Shown here: piece after piece, positions 22,846 through 36,185 of the stretch | Layout of the letters: every line of letters starts with the position of its first letter | How positions within the stretch are numbered: position 1 is the first letter of the stretch | From: Dugong dugon | Taxonomy: Eukaryota > Chordata > Mammalia > Sirenia > Dugongidae | Reading direction: 5' to 3' | Length of the DNA stretch: 64,000 nt | Assembly: GCA_030035585.1 (NCBI GenBank) | Contig: CM057482.1 | Coordinates: forward strand, 59,214,828-59,278,827 | Made by a program: the position numbers and the translations under genes | The notes under the pieces: generated by a model | What the model was told of the DNA's origin: nothing | The model's database searches: none | The model's input: the letters and a program-made list of their open reading frames with translations, nothing else

Positions 22846-23122
22846 GGCTCAATTTTTTCAGCATTCATGTTTGGAGACTTTTCTTTGAGGCAGTGACATT
22901 GTTTAAACTAATATTTCTGGAAAATTAGTCTGGAAGGCGGTAGCACTCTTCCAGATCCTGCTACCGGGATCTCTCCTCTGGATTCATACAGGTGGTTCTG
23001 CCCTGGGCCTGCCCTGCTCCAGTCTATTTTACAAAGAAGCAGAGGCATAATTGTGGCCTGTAGCTGCACTCCTTAAAACTCTTCAAGGCTCCTCAACAGG
23101 TAGGACAAATCCAAATCTCCAC

Positions 23123-23493
23123 TGTTATGGATGGAATTTTGTGCCCAAAAATATGTGTTGGAGTCTTGACTCTTACACCTGTGGATGTAATCCCATTTGG
23201 GAATAGGGTTTTCTTTGTTGTGCTAATTAGGCCATATCAGTGTAGGGTGTGCTTTATGTTTAATCACTTCTGAGACATAAAAGGAGCGGACTAGGCACAG
23301 AAGCAGACACAGATGGGGGAAAGATAGACACCACGTGGAGACCTCCAAGGAATTGAGGAATGCCAGGGGTACAGAAGCCGAGACAAGTATCTTCCCCCAG
23401 AGCCAATACAGAGTCTTCCCCTAGAGCCAGTACCCTGAATTCAAACTTTCAGCCTCCTGAACTGTGAGAAAATAAATTCCTGTTCTTTAAAAC
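23123..23493 (+). mobile_element. MaLR-type LTR, 3' end missing
   Basis: Begins TGTTATGGATGGAATTTTGTGCCC and includes AACTGTGAGAAAATAAATTCCTG, the LTR poly(A) region. The last 50 or so bases expected after AAAACC are absent. Confidence 0.8.
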
Positions 23494-24531
23494 CAAAAAT
23501 AAATAAGTAACAAAAGCACAAACAGTAAAAGACAAAATAAATAAATGGGACTTCGTAAAAATGAAAACTTGTTCATCCAAAGACTCTACCAAAAAAGTGA
23601 AAAAACAAGCTGTGGACTGGAAGAATATCTTTAGAAACCATGTATCTGATAAAAATCTAATAACCAAAATATATATTAAAACTTTGACAACTTAACAAAA
23701 ACACAAATAACCTAATCATAAAATGAGAAAAGGACTTGAATAGACATTTCATCAAAAAGGACATTCAAATGGCCACCAAACACATGAAAAGATGATCAAT
23801 GTAATTAGGTATCAGACAGACGCAAATCACAACCACGAGATACCCTTTCACTCCCACTAGGATAGATATTAAAGTGTTGAAAAGCAAAGGTGTCACCTTG
23901 AGGACTAAGGTGGCCCTCATCCAAGCCATGGTATTTTCAATCACCTCATATGCATACAAAAGCTGGATAATGAATAAGGAAGACCGAAGAAGGATTAATA
24001 TATTTGAATTTTGGTGTTGGTGAAGAATACTGAATATACCATGAACTGCCAGAATAACTAACAAGTCTGTCTTGGAAGAAGTACAGCCAGGATGCTCCTT
24101 GGAAGCGAAGTTAGTAAGACTTCATCTCGTGTACTTTGGACATGTTATCAGAAAGGACCAGTTCCTGGAGAAGGACATCATGCTTGGTAAGGTAGAGGGT
24201 CAGTGAAAAAGAGGAAGACCCTCAATGAGATAGACTGACAACAGTGGCTGCAACAATAGACTCAAACATAGCAACAATTGTGAGGATTGCGCAGGACCAG
24301 GCAGTGTTTTGTTCTGTTGTACACAGAGTTGCTATGAGTTGGAACCGACTCGATGGCACCTAACAACAACAGGATGGATAAAATAAAAAAAAAAAAAACT
24401 GAAAATAACGTTGGCAGGGGTGTAAGGATATTGGAATAATTATCCAACGCTGGTGGGGATGCAAAATGGTACAGGCATTGTGGAAAATGATGTGGTGATT
24501 CCTCAAAAAAACTAAACATAGAACTACCATG
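23494..24531 (+). pseudogene. Older L1 ORF2 C-terminal region, split by RTE
   Basis: Sense L1 sequence (AAATGGGACTTCGTAAAAATG to CACTCCCACTAGGATAGATA) continues after the RTE insertion with GGATATTGGAATAATTATCC and GGTGGGGATGCAAAATGGTACA. Frames are broken throughout. Confidence 0.8.
23869..24370 (+). mobile_element. RTE-clade LINE, 3' end (BovB-like C-terminus)
   Basis: The sense translation resembles the C-terminus of RTE/BovB ORFs: VFSITSYAYKSWIMNKEDRR, then VYFGHVIRKDQFLEKDIMLG and KRGRPSMR, with stops between. It ends GACTCGATGGCACCTAACAACAACA. The imperfect target duplication AGGATAGATA / AGGATGGATA (23859-23868, 24371-24380) frames a 5'-truncated copy. Its 3' end shares a GACTCGAYGGCA block with the AfroSINEs, so this LINE family is the likely source of the SINE's enzymes. 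Confidence 0.88.
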
Positions 24532-24733
24532 TTGTTATTGTTCACTGTGAGTCAATACCAACTTATAGCGGCCCTACAGGACAGAGTAGAACTGCCCGAT
24601 GGGGCTTTCTAGGCTTTAATCTTTAGGGAGCAGATCACCAGGTCTTTTCTCCAGCTGAGCAGCTGGTGGGTTTGAATCATAAACCTTTTGGTTAGCAGCC
24701 AAGTGCTTTAACCATTGCACCACCAGGACTTCT
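24532..24733 (-). mobile_element. AfroSINE in older L1
   Basis: The tRNA-like head faces right (CCATTGCACCACCAGGACTTC). Target duplication TAGAACTACCATG / TAGAATTACCTTG (24519-24531, 24734-24746), 11 of 13 identical. Confidence 0.9.
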
Positions 24734-24746
24734 TAGAATTACCTTG

Positions 24747-25780
24747 ATGAGTTAAGGATGGAGGCTGCAATTTCTAGAATAAACCACAAAAGGAAAAGGA
24801 AAAGAGTGTATAACTGTTAAAAACGAGAAAATAGAATTTTAAATAATTCTAAATCAATTCAAATAAAGGCAAGAAAGGAGAGTAAAAATAAATATATAAA
24901 AGGTAGGACAAATAAAAAGATGGCAGATTGAAATCCAAATGGATCAGTAATGTCATTAAATATAAGTGGAATAAATATATTAATTAAAAGGTAAAGATTG
25001 TCATAGTTGACTAAAAAATGTAAAACCCAAATATATACTATTTACCAAAGACATGTATAAAACATAAAGGTGCAGAAAGTTTGAAAGTTAAAGGATAGAA
25101 AAGTATATACCTTGTAAATTTTAATAAAGCTTGTTTAACCATTTTTGTTGACCTGGAAGAGTTAACAATTCTAAACTTGTATGTGCCTAGTATCACAGCT
25201 TCCAAATATGTGAAGTATAAATAGACAAAAGAGAAACAGACAAATCCACAATCATTGTGACAGATCACCTAATTAAGAAAATAAAATAATGAATTACAAT
25301 GAAGTAAAGAAGAAATCACAAAGGAAAATAAAAATAATTTGAATTAATAAAAAAGTAAATGTAATCAAACAACATACCAAACGTTGGGGTAATGCACCTA
25401 CAGCTACACTAAAGAGAAAGTTATAACCTTAAATGTACATATTAGATAAAAATAGGGTGAAAATAAAAAAACTAAATATACATCTAAAAATGTTAGAAAA
25501 TAGTTCAGCAAATTCAACTCAAAAGGAGAGAAAGAAAATGGTAAAGATAAACAGCAGAAGATAATAAAACAGAAAATGACTATACAATTGAGAGGATTTC
25601 TAAGACTAAAGAAATTGATATACCCATGGGAAAAATGATAAATAGAAAGGCAAAGGGACAGATGAGAGACAGACAGAAAACACAAATCACCAATATCAGC
25701 AATGAAAAAGGGAACATCGCTGCAGATGCTACAATAAACATATAAAGAAATGAAAATACACATAAAATCAAATCTATCAT
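24747..25780 (+). pseudogene. Degenerate L1 (ORF2 5' half), sense
   Basis: Very AT-rich and eroded, but phrases such as AAATCCAAATGGATCAGTAA, TTAAATATAAGTGG and TACACTAAAGAGAAAGTTATAACC match the endonuclease-region layout of old L1 elements. No usable frame remains. Confidence 0.6.
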
Positions 25781-25784
25781 TCTT

Positions 25785-26275
25785 TTCATTTTTCATATGT
25801 GTAGCCAGCTGATTCCACACCATTTGTTGAAAAAGTGTTCCTTTACTTATTAAACTGCCTTCGCGCTTTTGTTTAAAATCAGTTGATCACATATACACGG
25901 GTCTCTTTCTGGAGTCTATCTTGTTCCATTGATGTATAAGTCTACATTTTTTCTTATTACTTTAGGTTTAGATAACTCTTGAAATTAGGTAAAGTGCTAC
26001 AATATTGTGAATTTTAGAAATTGCTTTGGCTATTATAGGTCCTTTGAATTGCAATATAAAATGAAGAAATATCTTTTCAATCTCTACAGAAAAGCATGCT
26101 TCAATTTTGACTGGGATTTCACTGAATCTATAGATCAGTATTAGAAGAATCGCTAACTAAACAATATCAAGTCTTCCAGTCTATGGACAGGCTTTATATC
26201 TCCCCATTTACTTAGATCTTTTAATTATTTTTTTTCTCACAGCAATCTCTAAGTTGTTTTTTCCCTTTTTTGCTG
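25785..26275 (-). pseudogene. Old L1 ORF2 fragment, antisense
   Basis: Plus-strand text such as CCACACCATTTGTTGAAAAA, TTCCATTGATGTATAAGTC and TTTGGCTATTATAGGTCC is the familiar antisense of L1 ORF2 near the reverse transcriptase/C-terminal region. Confidence 0.8.
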
Positions 26276-26279
26276 TAGT

Positions 26280-26495
26280 TGTAAATACCAACATTTAAAA
26301 AAGAAGATAATGTAAGCTTAAACCTTAAGAAACTTTAAAAGGAAGAGCAAACTAAACACAAAGCCAGCAGAAAAAAAATAATCTTCAAAGACAGCAGTAG
26401 TTGTTGAGTCCCTCTCATACCTCCTGCCTCCTCCTTTTTCACATTTCTCTGACAGACTCTTCTGCATTTCGCTTCCACTTTAAGTGTAATTATAT
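26280..26495. mobile_element. Short L1 piece and MLT1-like LTR piece
   Basis: 26280-26390 resembles sense L1 ORF2 (GAGCAAACTAAACACAAAGCCAGCAG). 26395-26495 repeats part of the LTR at 28029-28643 (GTTGAGTCCCTCTCATACCT, CTGCATTTCGCTTCCAC), in antisense. Confidence 0.55.
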
Positions 26496-26502
26496 ATATT
26501 GA

Positions 26503-26697
26503 CCTGCTGCTGTAGAGTCAATTTCAACTCATAGTGACCCTATAGGACAGAGCAGTATTGCCCCATAGGGTATCCAAGGCTGTAGTCTTTACAGAAGCAG
26601 ACTGCCACATCTTTCTCCCATGGAGCGGCTGGTGGGTTTGAACACCAACCTTTCAGTTAGCAGCTGAGCACTTAACCACTGCACCACCAGGGCCCCT
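26503..26697 (-). mobile_element. AfroSINE (long form)
   Basis: Plus strand begins with the 3' part (GAGTCAATTTCAACTCATAG) and ends with the head (CCACTGCACCACCAGGGCCCC). The internal CAGACTGCCACATCTTTCTCCC marks the long form. Short TTATATAT flanks may be the target duplication. Confidence 0.9.
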
Positions 26698-26704
26698 TAT
26701 ATAT

Positions 26705-27785
<1,081 letters not shown>

Positions 27786-27789
27786 ACCA

Positions 27790-29670
27790 TCTTGAAAGCA
27801 AATGAAACTCAAAATAAGCAGAAGAAAAATAATAAAGTTTGGATCAGGAATCAAGAAAATTGTTAGAGAAAATTAATGATACCAAAACCTAGTTTTTTGA
27901 GAAGATGAATAAAATTGACAAACCTTTAGCCAGTCTAACAGGACAAAAAATGAGAAGACAAAAACTACCAGTATAAGATTACCGAATAAGGTCAATGACA
28001 CAACTATAGATTCTACAGATGTAAAATATGTACTAGTTTTCTATTGCTTCTGTAATAAATTATCACAAACTTGGTGGCTTAAAATCACATCCATTTATTA
28101 TCTCACAGTTTTTGTAAATCAAAAGTATGATGGGCTTGGCTGGATCTCTGCTTAGAGTCTTATAAGGCCAAAGTTAACAGTTGGCAGGGCTGTGTTCCTT
28201 TCTGGAGCCTTTAGGAAAGAATCTGTTTCTTATTCTGGTAGTTGGCAGAATTCGGTTCTTTGCAATTGCAGTACTGGGGTCTCTGTTTCCTTGTTGGCTT
28301 ACTCAGGAGTTGTTCTCAGCTTCTAGTGGCTACCTGCAGTCCTTGTCTCATGGCCCCTTTCTTCCTCCTTCAAAGTCAGTAACAGTGGTTGAGTCTGTCT
28401 CACACTTCAAATCTCTCCTGCCTCTTCCTTTGTCGCATCTTTCTGACTCTTCTGCATCCCGCTTCCACCTTAACTCACATGATTATATTAGCCAAACATA
28501 ACCCAGAAAAAAATCTCCCTATGTTAAAGTTTGTAATCTTAGTTCTATCTACAAAATCCCTTTTGCCATGTAACATACACAGATGTTAGTACCAGGGATA
28601 GGGGGTAGACATCATTGGAAGAGGGAATCATTATTCTATGACAAAAGGATAATAAGGAAATTTTGACCTACTTTATGCCAAAAAACTAAACAACCTAGAT
28701 GAAATTTCAAACTACTTTGAAGATACAAACTACCAAAGCTTACTAAAGAAGAAATAGATAACCTAAATAACATTACAACTATTAAAGAAAATGAATTTGT
28801 AGTTAAAAACCTCCTGAAAAGGAAATTTGAGGCCCAGATGGTTTTACTGGTGAATTCTACCAAATATTTAAGGAATAATATCAACTCTACACAAACTTTT
28901 CCAGAAAATTGAGTAGTAGGGGATACTTCCAACTCATCCTATGAGGCCAGTATTATCCTGATACCAAAACCAAATACATCCCAAGTAAACTACAGACCAA
29001 TGTCCTTTATTGTCATAGATTTAAAAACTTGTAACAAAATTTTAGCAAATTGAATCCAACAATATATAAAAAAGATAATACATCATGACCAAGTGAGGTA
29101 TAGCTGATTTAACATTTGAAAATCAATCAATGGAATTCACCATATTAAATTGCTAAAAGAGAAAAACCATACGGCCATCTCAAAAGATGCAGAAACAGTA
29201 TTTGACTAAATCCAACACCCATTGCTAATAAAAACTTCTAGCAAACTAGGAATAAAAGGAAGTTACTTAACCTGAAAAAGATAATCTATGAAAAACCTTC
29301 AACTAACATCATTCTTGATGATGAAAGGCAGCATGTTTTCTTGCTAAGATAAAACATTGCACTGGAGATCTTACTGGAGCTTGTAGCCAATACATCAATG
29401 TAAGAAAAAGAAATAAAAATCATCCAGATCAGAAAAGAAGAAAATAAAAATCTTTTTATTCACAGAAGACATGATCATCTATACAGAAAATCTGATGGAA
29501 TCTAAAATGGTGCTAGAACTAATAAGTTAGTTTATCAACACTGCAGAATACAAGGCCAAGAAACAAAATTCAATTATATTTCTGTATACCAGCAATGAAG
29601 AACCACAAATTAAGATTTAAAAAAAACAGTATCATTTAAAATATGAAATATTTAGGGATAAACATGAGAG
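27790..29670 (+). pseudogene. Old L1 ORF2, sense, split by an LTR
   Basis: Readable reverse-transcriptase region with markers AAATTTGAGGCCCAGATGG, GAATTCTACCAAATATTTAAGG, CTACAGACCAATGTCC and CATCATGACCAAGTGAGG. The MLT1-like LTR lies within at 28029-28643. Stops occur in all frames. Confidence 0.85.
28029..28643 (-). mobile_element. MLT1-like LTR (ERVL-MaLR), antisense
   Basis: The plus strand opens TGTACTAGTTTTCTATTGCTTC and closes ATTATTCTATGACA, the reverse of an MLT1-type LTR. Internal markers: CACAAACTTGGTGGCTTAAA, CTCATGGCCCCTTTC and CCCTTTTGCCATGTAAC. The open frames inside (28181-28501, 28389-28589) are chance frames in the LTR. Confidence 0.85.
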
Positions 29671-30754
29671 CTGCCATCATTCACATTCCCAGTATAAGCA
29701 CTGACCGTTCATCTGAACAGCAACCCAACACAAGAAGAAACAGGGACTCAAGAATATTAACTGGTTTTCTACAGGCTACATGGTTTGCTGGGGGCAAAAC
29801 CAGGATCCACCCTCAGTCTGAGATTTTCTTTCCTTTCCACCAAGTAGCCGTATCTCCCTCGCTCAGTCTCAAGTAGAATGTTTTCACACTTGTGAATCAA
29901 TCATCTGGCAATTCCACTTAGGAAGCTTATCCCAAAATGCTGTTTGTTTCATTTCTCAGAAATATCACGTAATTTTGTTCTATCTGAAACCTGTAATCTT
30001 TTATAGAAAGCACACTGCACACGCTCCTTGTCCTGGACGTTTTGCAGCTGCTTTGATCAAATGAAACCTGTCTGATGAATGAATCTTGTCCTCACATAAC
30101 TACAGTTAAGGCAGTTAACCTTAAGGCATGCTCCAGAAGCCAGTGCCAGAGAATACCGCAGCTCCTTATTACATAGTGACCCTCCAAAAAGGGAAAACTT
30201 ACCAACATGCATTACTTTCTGGAAACAGAACAAATCAAACTGCCTGCCCTCTTTGGTGAATTATCTCTTGAGTACTGATCTTTGATTGCCCAAAATAGGT
30301 TAAATGAGATTTATTTCAAGTAATCAAGGACTTTTAGTTGCACAGAAACGTAGTTGTTGTCTGTAAGGTGTTTTTATACCTATCACTGGATGGGTCATCT
30401 ATCCAAACGTAAGCAGCAGAGTGAGAAAGGCCCCGACCCCTTTTGAAGAGACCCCAGGCAACAGTGGGATGGGGCAGTGGACAGGCAGCAGAGTGATGAT
30501 CATGGATAAAAGGCCCCAGCCTAAGTTTTATTATAGCATCATGCATACAGCATCATGCACAAGACAACTGTTATGGGATGAAAGAGGGGAGCATATAATA
30601 ATTTCGCAGTTACTATACAGACTCATGAGAAATCTGCCCAAAATAGGCCTTTTCTTTTCCTAGCTCGCTTTTGAAATCCAGCAAAAGCATGACAATTTTT
30701 CATTATTCTTGTGTTTCCCTGGGCTGCTTAGCAATCAGTCAAAATCATTCATTC
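29671..30754. other. OCA2 intron 18, no feature recognised
   Basis: Single-copy looking. No exon with conserved splice sites was found. Open frames up to 80 codons have no recognisable product. Confidence 0.5.
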
Positions 30755-30870
30755 ACATTGCACTCAGTCATGTACCAGGCACTGCACTAAGGCCTTTGTA
30801 TATATTGACTGATCCAATCCTCACAGCAACCTTGTGGAGAGTACAGAAGCACAGAGTACGGGCCCATTTA
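30755..30870 (-). mobile_element. MIR SINE fragment, antisense
   Basis: CATGTACCAGGCACTGCACTAAGGCCTTTGTATATATTGACTGATCCAATCCTCACAGCAACC-type text is the reverse of the MIR 3' half. Only the pattern is cited; divergence is high. Confidence 0.8.
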
Positions 30871-30926
30871 TTTAAGCCTACAAATTCCCCCAATAATGTT
30901 TTATAACTATCTGTGTAGGTTCTTCC

Positions 30927-30928
<2 letters not shown>

Positions 30929-30969
<41 letters not shown>
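30929..30969. repeat. (GT)n microsatellite, about 20 units
   Basis: Uninterrupted GT dinucleotides, directly followed by an L1 3' end. Confidence 0.97.
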
Positions 30970-30970
<1 letters not shown>

Positions 30971-31045
30971 TAAGTGTTTATTGAGAAACTAATTTGCTCT
31001 GTAAACTTTCACCTAATCACAATAAATAAATAAGTAAATAAAAGG
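30970..31045 (+). mobile_element. L1 3' terminus, short
   Basis: GAGAAACTAATTTGCTCTGTAAACTTTCACC and an AATAAATAAATAAG tail match the last bases of the local L1 family. Confidence 0.75.
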
Positions 31046-31590
31046 TGATCTAAGGGGGTATTTTTGGTCCAAGGTTTATGGAGTATCTCAGGGTGAGAGT
31101 CTCAGGGAATCCTGTGGTCTCAACTGGACTCTCAGTCTGGACTTCTTAAGAATTTGAATTCTGTTCCACATTTTTCTTCCCTTCTATCAGGATCCATCTA
31201 TTGTGGCCCTGATCAGAATAGTCATTAGTGGTAGCCAGGCACCACCTAGGTCTTCTAGGCTCAGGGTAGATAAGGCCGTGGTTCATGTAGACTGTTAGTT
31301 CTGTAAACTTCTCTTTGTCTTTGGTTTCCTTCTTTATCTTTTTGCTCCGGAAAAGAAAAGACTGGTAATTGTATCTTAGATGGCTGCTTTCAAGCTTTTA
31401 AGACCCCAGATACTACTCACCCTACTAAGATGTAGAACATAAACTTTATGAACTCTATTAGGCCAATTGACTGAGTTGTCCCACCAGACTATGGTCCTAC
31501 CACTTCAAACCCAGAAAACCAACCTCATGAGGTGTTTTGTTAGGCCTAAGAAGTATCTGTAACTGTACCTCCTATGTTCTTTATTATATA
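31046..31590 (-). mobile_element. L1 3' UTR, antisense
   Basis: Reverse complement of the L1 3' UTR: GTAGCCAGGCACCACCTAGGTC, GATGGCTGCTTTCAAGCTTTTAAGACCCC. No ORF2 part is attached. Confidence 0.85.
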
Positions 31591-31900
31591 TATGAATGTA
31601 TATACATGCACACACACATGTATATACATATATAAAAAAAAAATCAAACCCATTGCTGGCGAGTCAATTCTGACTCATAGCGACCCTACAGACAGAGTAG
31701 AACTGCCCCATAGAGTTTCCAAGGAACTCCTGGTGGATTCAAACTGCCAACCTATTGGTTAGCAGCTGAACTCTTAACCACTACGCCACCAAGGTTGCAA
31801 TATACATATATAGATACATGTATATATGCACACATATATACACACGTACATACCCATACACATATATGCATACATACATACATATGTAACCACACATATT
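31591..31900. repeat. TA/CA-rich simple repeat around an AfroSINE
   Basis: Irregular TATA, CACA and CATA units at 31580-31634 and 31800-31882. The SINE at 31635-31799 lies within. Tyr/His/Ile-rich open frames here are artefacts. Confidence 0.85.
31635..31799 (-). mobile_element. AfroSINE
   Basis: Short form; 3' part first (CCATTGCTGGCGAGTCAATTC) and head last (CCACTACGCCACCAAGGTTGC). The flanks TATACATATATA on both sides may be the target duplication, though the site is itself repetitive. Confidence 0.9.
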
Positions 31901-31987
31901 TTTTGGTTCTTGTTGCTGTTGTTGCAAAATTATGTAAGTCCTAGAATTTACCAAAAACGTCATTTGTGTATGTGTGTGTGTGTGTAC

Positions 31988-33530
31988 TTCTTTTTTTTAT
32001 TGTTGTAATTGAATGAAGTTTACATGAATGAAGTTAGTCTCCCATACAGAAATTTTCTTTTTAACATATATTGTTATGAGACCCCAACCTCTCACCTCAT
32101 TCTGTGACAGCACACTCCTCCCCTCCACCCCTGATTGCCCGTGAACATTCAACCAGCTCCTAATTCTCTCTGCCTTCCCATCTCACCTCTGGACAGAAGC
32201 TGCCCCTTTGGTCTCTTGTATGTACTTGACTAAGAGGCACATTCTTCACGAGTATCACTTTATGTCCCACAGTCCAGTCCAATCCCTGTCTGAAGAGTTG
32301 GCCTCAGAAATTGTTTTAGTTCTGGGGTGATAGAGTCCAGGAGCCATGCTTTCTGGGGCACCTCCAGTCTCAGTCACACCATTAAGTCTGGCCTTATTAC
32401 TAGAATTTGAGTTCTGCATCCCATCATTCTACTGCTCCATCAGGGGCCCTCCGTTGTGTTCCCTGTCAGGACCTTCACTGGTGGTAGCTGGGCACCATCT
32501 AGTTCTTCTGGTCTCAGGCTGATGAAGTCTCTGGTTTATGTGGCCCTTTCTGTCTCTTCAGTTAATACTTTCCTTGTGTCTTTGGTGTTCTTCGTTCTCC
32601 TTTACGCCAAGTGGTTGGGACCAATTGATGCATCTTAGATGGCCGCTTGCAAGCTTTTAAGACTGCAGACGCCACTCACCAAAGCAGGATGCAGAACATC
32701 TTCTTAATAAGCTTTGTTATGCCAATTGACATAGATATCCCCTGAAAGCATGGTCCCCAGATCCCCCATCCCTGCTACTCTGTCTCTCAAAGTATTTGAT
32801 TATATTAAGGAAACTTCTGATCTTTGGTTTAGTCCAGTTGTGCTGGCTTCCCCTGCAGTGTGTGCTGTCCTTCCCTTCACCCAGGATGATTCTTATCTAC
32901 TGTCTAGTTCAGTGAATAACCCTCACCCTCCCTCCCCACCCCGGTAACCATCAAAGAATGTTTTCTTCTGTGTTTAAACCTTTTCTTGAGTTTTTATAAT
33001 AGTGGTCTTATACAGTATTTGTCCTTCTGTGACTGACTAAATTCACTCAGCATAATAAGTTCCAGCTTCCACCATGTTATACGATGTTTCACAGCTTCAT
33101 CATTGTTCTTTAATCATTGCATAATATTCCATTGTGTGGATATACCATAGTTTGTTTATCCATTTGTCCTTTGATGGGCACCTAGGTTGCTTCCATCTTT
33201 TTGCTATTGTGAACAGTGCTGCGATGAACATGTGTATGCATATACCTATTCATGTGATGGCTCTTGTTTCTCTAGGATATATTCCAAGGAGCGGGATAGC
33301 TGGATCGTATGGTGTTTCTATTTATAGCTATTTAAGGAAGCGCCAAATCAATTTCCAAAGTGGTTGTACCATTTTATATTCCCACCAACAGTGTATAAGT
33401 GTTCCAGTCTCTCCACAACCTCTCCAGCATTTGTTATTTTGTGTTTTTCGGATTAGTACTAGCCTTGTTGGGGTGAGATGATATCTCATTGTAGTTTTGA
33501 TCTGCATTTCTCTAATGGCTAATGTGTGTA
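31988..33530 (-). mobile_element. Young L1, 5'-truncated, antisense
   Basis: Starts with the reversed tail (TTTTTTTTATTGTTGTAATTG), runs through the whole 3' UTR and ends in the ORF2 C-terminal region. The frame at 33134-33481 on the plus strand is its antisense. Over about 200 bases (32430-32640 against 20281-20490) it is about 94% identical by eye to the L1-B 3' UTR, so it belongs to the same young subfamily. Confidence 0.92.
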
Positions 33531-35730
33531 GGGTCTTTCTTTAAATTCATTCATACATGCTTAATAATTTTATATGCTTGTAAATATTTTTATTTCATTT
33601 TCTAATTTTTATTTGTGGTATAAAGAAATACGATAATTTTTTAGTACATTGATTTTGTGTTCAGTGACCTTCTGAATTAACTTTTCATTCTAATAATATA
33701 TTTGGAAATTCTTTTGGAAAATCTTTAAACAGAATCATGTAATACATATGCTCATACTTAAATATCCACAGGATTGGTAAATACAAATGTTGTCCTCATT
33801 TTCATTCCTGATACTGACAAGCTGTGCATTATCCCTCTTTAGTTACTCTTACCAGGGGAAAAAATATTATTAAACTTTTCAAGAAATCAAGTTTTGGCAT
33901 TTTTATCATCTCCACTTTACATTTGTTTTAAACTCATTAATTACTACTCTAACTGTATTATTTTGTCCTACTTTTTTAAAGTATATTCTCATTCATTTTT
34001 GTAATTCCATGACAGTGCTTGGATCATTAATTTGTAGGGGTTTTTTTTCCATTATTCATTAAAATTTTAGGTAAACCTCTAGGTATTTAAATATTTAAAT
34101 ACTTAAGTGAATATTTAAATATTTCCATTAGTGTGAATTTCCTGGTGGCAGATTCTCTCAGATTTTGTTTCAAAATATCTTTACTTCATTTTAATTTCTG
34201 AAAGATGATTTTACTGGATATAAAATTCAGGCTGGCAGTTTCTTCTTCAGTAATTTGTAGATATTATTTAATTTTCTTCTAATATCTGTTTTTTTCTATT
34301 GAGAAGTCAGCTGTCCATCAGGGTGTTGTTCTTGAAGAATATAATCTTTTATCTGTTTTTATGATTTTTCTCTTTTCTTTGGTTTGCAGAAATTTTACTA
34401 TGATGTATCCACTTGTGATTTTTTTGTGTGTGTTGACTCTGCTTGAGTTTCTTAGCACTTAAATCTGTCACTTAATGTCTTTCACCAGTTTGGTCAAATT
34501 ATCACCCACCATCTCTTCAAATAAGGAGCTCTGGTGGCAAGTGGTTAAAGTGGTTGGCTGCTAACCAAAAGGTCTGCAGTTCAAACCCACCAATTTCTCC
34601 ATGGGGAGAAAGATGTGGCAGTCTGCTTCCATAAAGATTTACAGCCTTGGAAACTCTATGGAGCAGTTCTTCTCTGTCCTATAGTGTCACTATGAGTTGG
34701 AATTGACTCAACATTAATGGGTTTGGTTATTTTATTTGATCTCTTCAAATATCACTTCTGCACCATTATCAATCATCTTCTGAGACTCCAGTTATACATA
34801 CCTCAAATATCTCTTAATTCCTTCTCCGTATTTTTCTTCTTTTCTCTCTATGATTCCATCTGTATATTTTCTTCTGATTTATATTCCATTTAACTAATTC
34901 TCTCTTCATCTGTGTCTAATCTGCTGTTAATCACATTCATTGAGTTCTTAATTTCAGTTTCTATACATTTTTTTGGTTCTGGAATTTCTATATGATTCTT
35001 TTTTATAGTTTCCAATTTTCTGCCAAAAATGCTATTCTTAATTTATTTCTTGAACATAGTAATTGTAGTTATTTTAAATTCCACATCTGATAAATTGATT
35101 CTCACATCTCCCATGAGCGTCTTTCTATTGTCTGTTAGGTTTGTTTGTTTGTTTGTTTGTTTTGGGCCAAGTACTGTTTGCTAAAATGACTAGTTATGTT
35201 TATTTCATGCCAGATGTTGTATATGAAAAATTGTAGAGACAATTTGAGGCTCAAGGTGGTGTGATCATTTTCTAAAGTAGATTTACTTCTGCAAGCATAT
35301 AAACTAGAAGCACTAGCACACTGCATCTAGTGAGAGAAAATTTGAAGCTACCTTCATTTCCTATCATAACTGATCCACTTCCAATTAACGTTTACTCCTA
35401 AGGTATAGCAATTTGAGGTCCCACCAGAAGTCTGGGATGTTGCCTCCTTAATGTTCCCTGACCCCAGTAATTTTCTTCCAGCCCCATGAGTCACCCAAAG
35501 ATCTGTTCATCTTCTCACGCTTTCAACAACTGTTTTCAGAACTGACGATCACTTTGAGTATAGAAGTAGAGTCAAATTCCAGGCTTTCCCCTCAAAAGTC
35601 AACTTCTTTGGTAACCCTTGAATGCCTTCACACAGTTTATTTTGATATACTTTTTGTCCAGATCTTTTTTTATTTGCAGGAATAGATTTAAATTGCCTAG
35701 CCTTCCATCATCGCAAGTGAAACTAATTTA
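33531..35730 (-). pseudogene. Old L1, antisense, 5' UTR/ORF1 side
   Basis: Text such as TGATTTTACTGGATATAAAATTC, GTCAGCTGTCCATCAGGGTG, CTGAGACTCCAGTTATACATACC and GGTTCTGGAATTTCTATATG is the antisense of the 5' end of old L1M elements. An AfroSINE (34523-34738) splits it. A GTTT run lies at 35142-35162. Confidence 0.7.
34523..34738 (+). mobile_element. AfroSINE, long form, sense
   Basis: Head GAGCTCTGGTGGCAAGTGG (A-box-like), then GGTCTGCAGTTCAAACCC (B-box-like), the long-form insert, and tail GACTCAACATTAATGGGTTTGG. The 12-bp target duplication ATCTCTTCAAAT is exact (34511-34522, 34739-34750). Confidence 0.95.
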
Positions 35731-35839
35731 TTAGTTTTGGTAACAATATATTCTATTAATTTGATATATATAAATGAAAGCATATTTCATGGTGGGAACA
35801 CGCAGATTTATGGCTATGATCTCATCACCCACATTTTGA

Positions 35840-36185
35840 GTCATTTCATGATTCATAGACAAGGCTTTCTGTGTTTGAATTCTGACTGTCACTTGATAGC
35901 TGTGAACTTTGGTAAAGTTTAACTCTCTGTGACTCAGTTTCCAAGAGTAAAATGGGGTTAAGCATTCGGTTGCTAACCTTGGCAGTTCAAATCCACCAGC
36001 TGCTCTTTGGAAACCCTATCAGGCAGTTCCAGTCTGTCTTATAGGATCACTATGCATCAGAATCAACTCGACAGAAATTGATTTTTTTTTTTTTTATTAT
36101 GAGTGCTGCCTGAATTAATGCATGAAAAGTACTTAGAACAATGTGTGGCAAACACTAAGAATTAATAAAGTTGTTCTGGTTGTTA
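35840..36185 (+). mobile_element. MIR SINE, split by an AfroSINE
   Basis: The 5' half (AGACAAGGCTTTCTGTGTTTG to AGTAAAATGGGG) and the 3' half (GAATTAATGCATGAAAAGTACTTAG to AGAATTAATAAAG) are in MIR order. The younger SINE sits between them. Confidence 0.8.
35955..36102 (+). mobile_element. AfroSINE inside MIR, head truncated
   Basis: Starts at the AAGCATTCGGTTGCTAACC part of the head, runs through GGCAGTTCAAATCC (B-box-like) and ends GACAGAAATTGATTTTTTT. Confidence 0.88.

Noticed and set aside
30929..30969. Regular repeat considered as an array
   Set aside because: A plain GT dinucleotide microsatellite without spacers.
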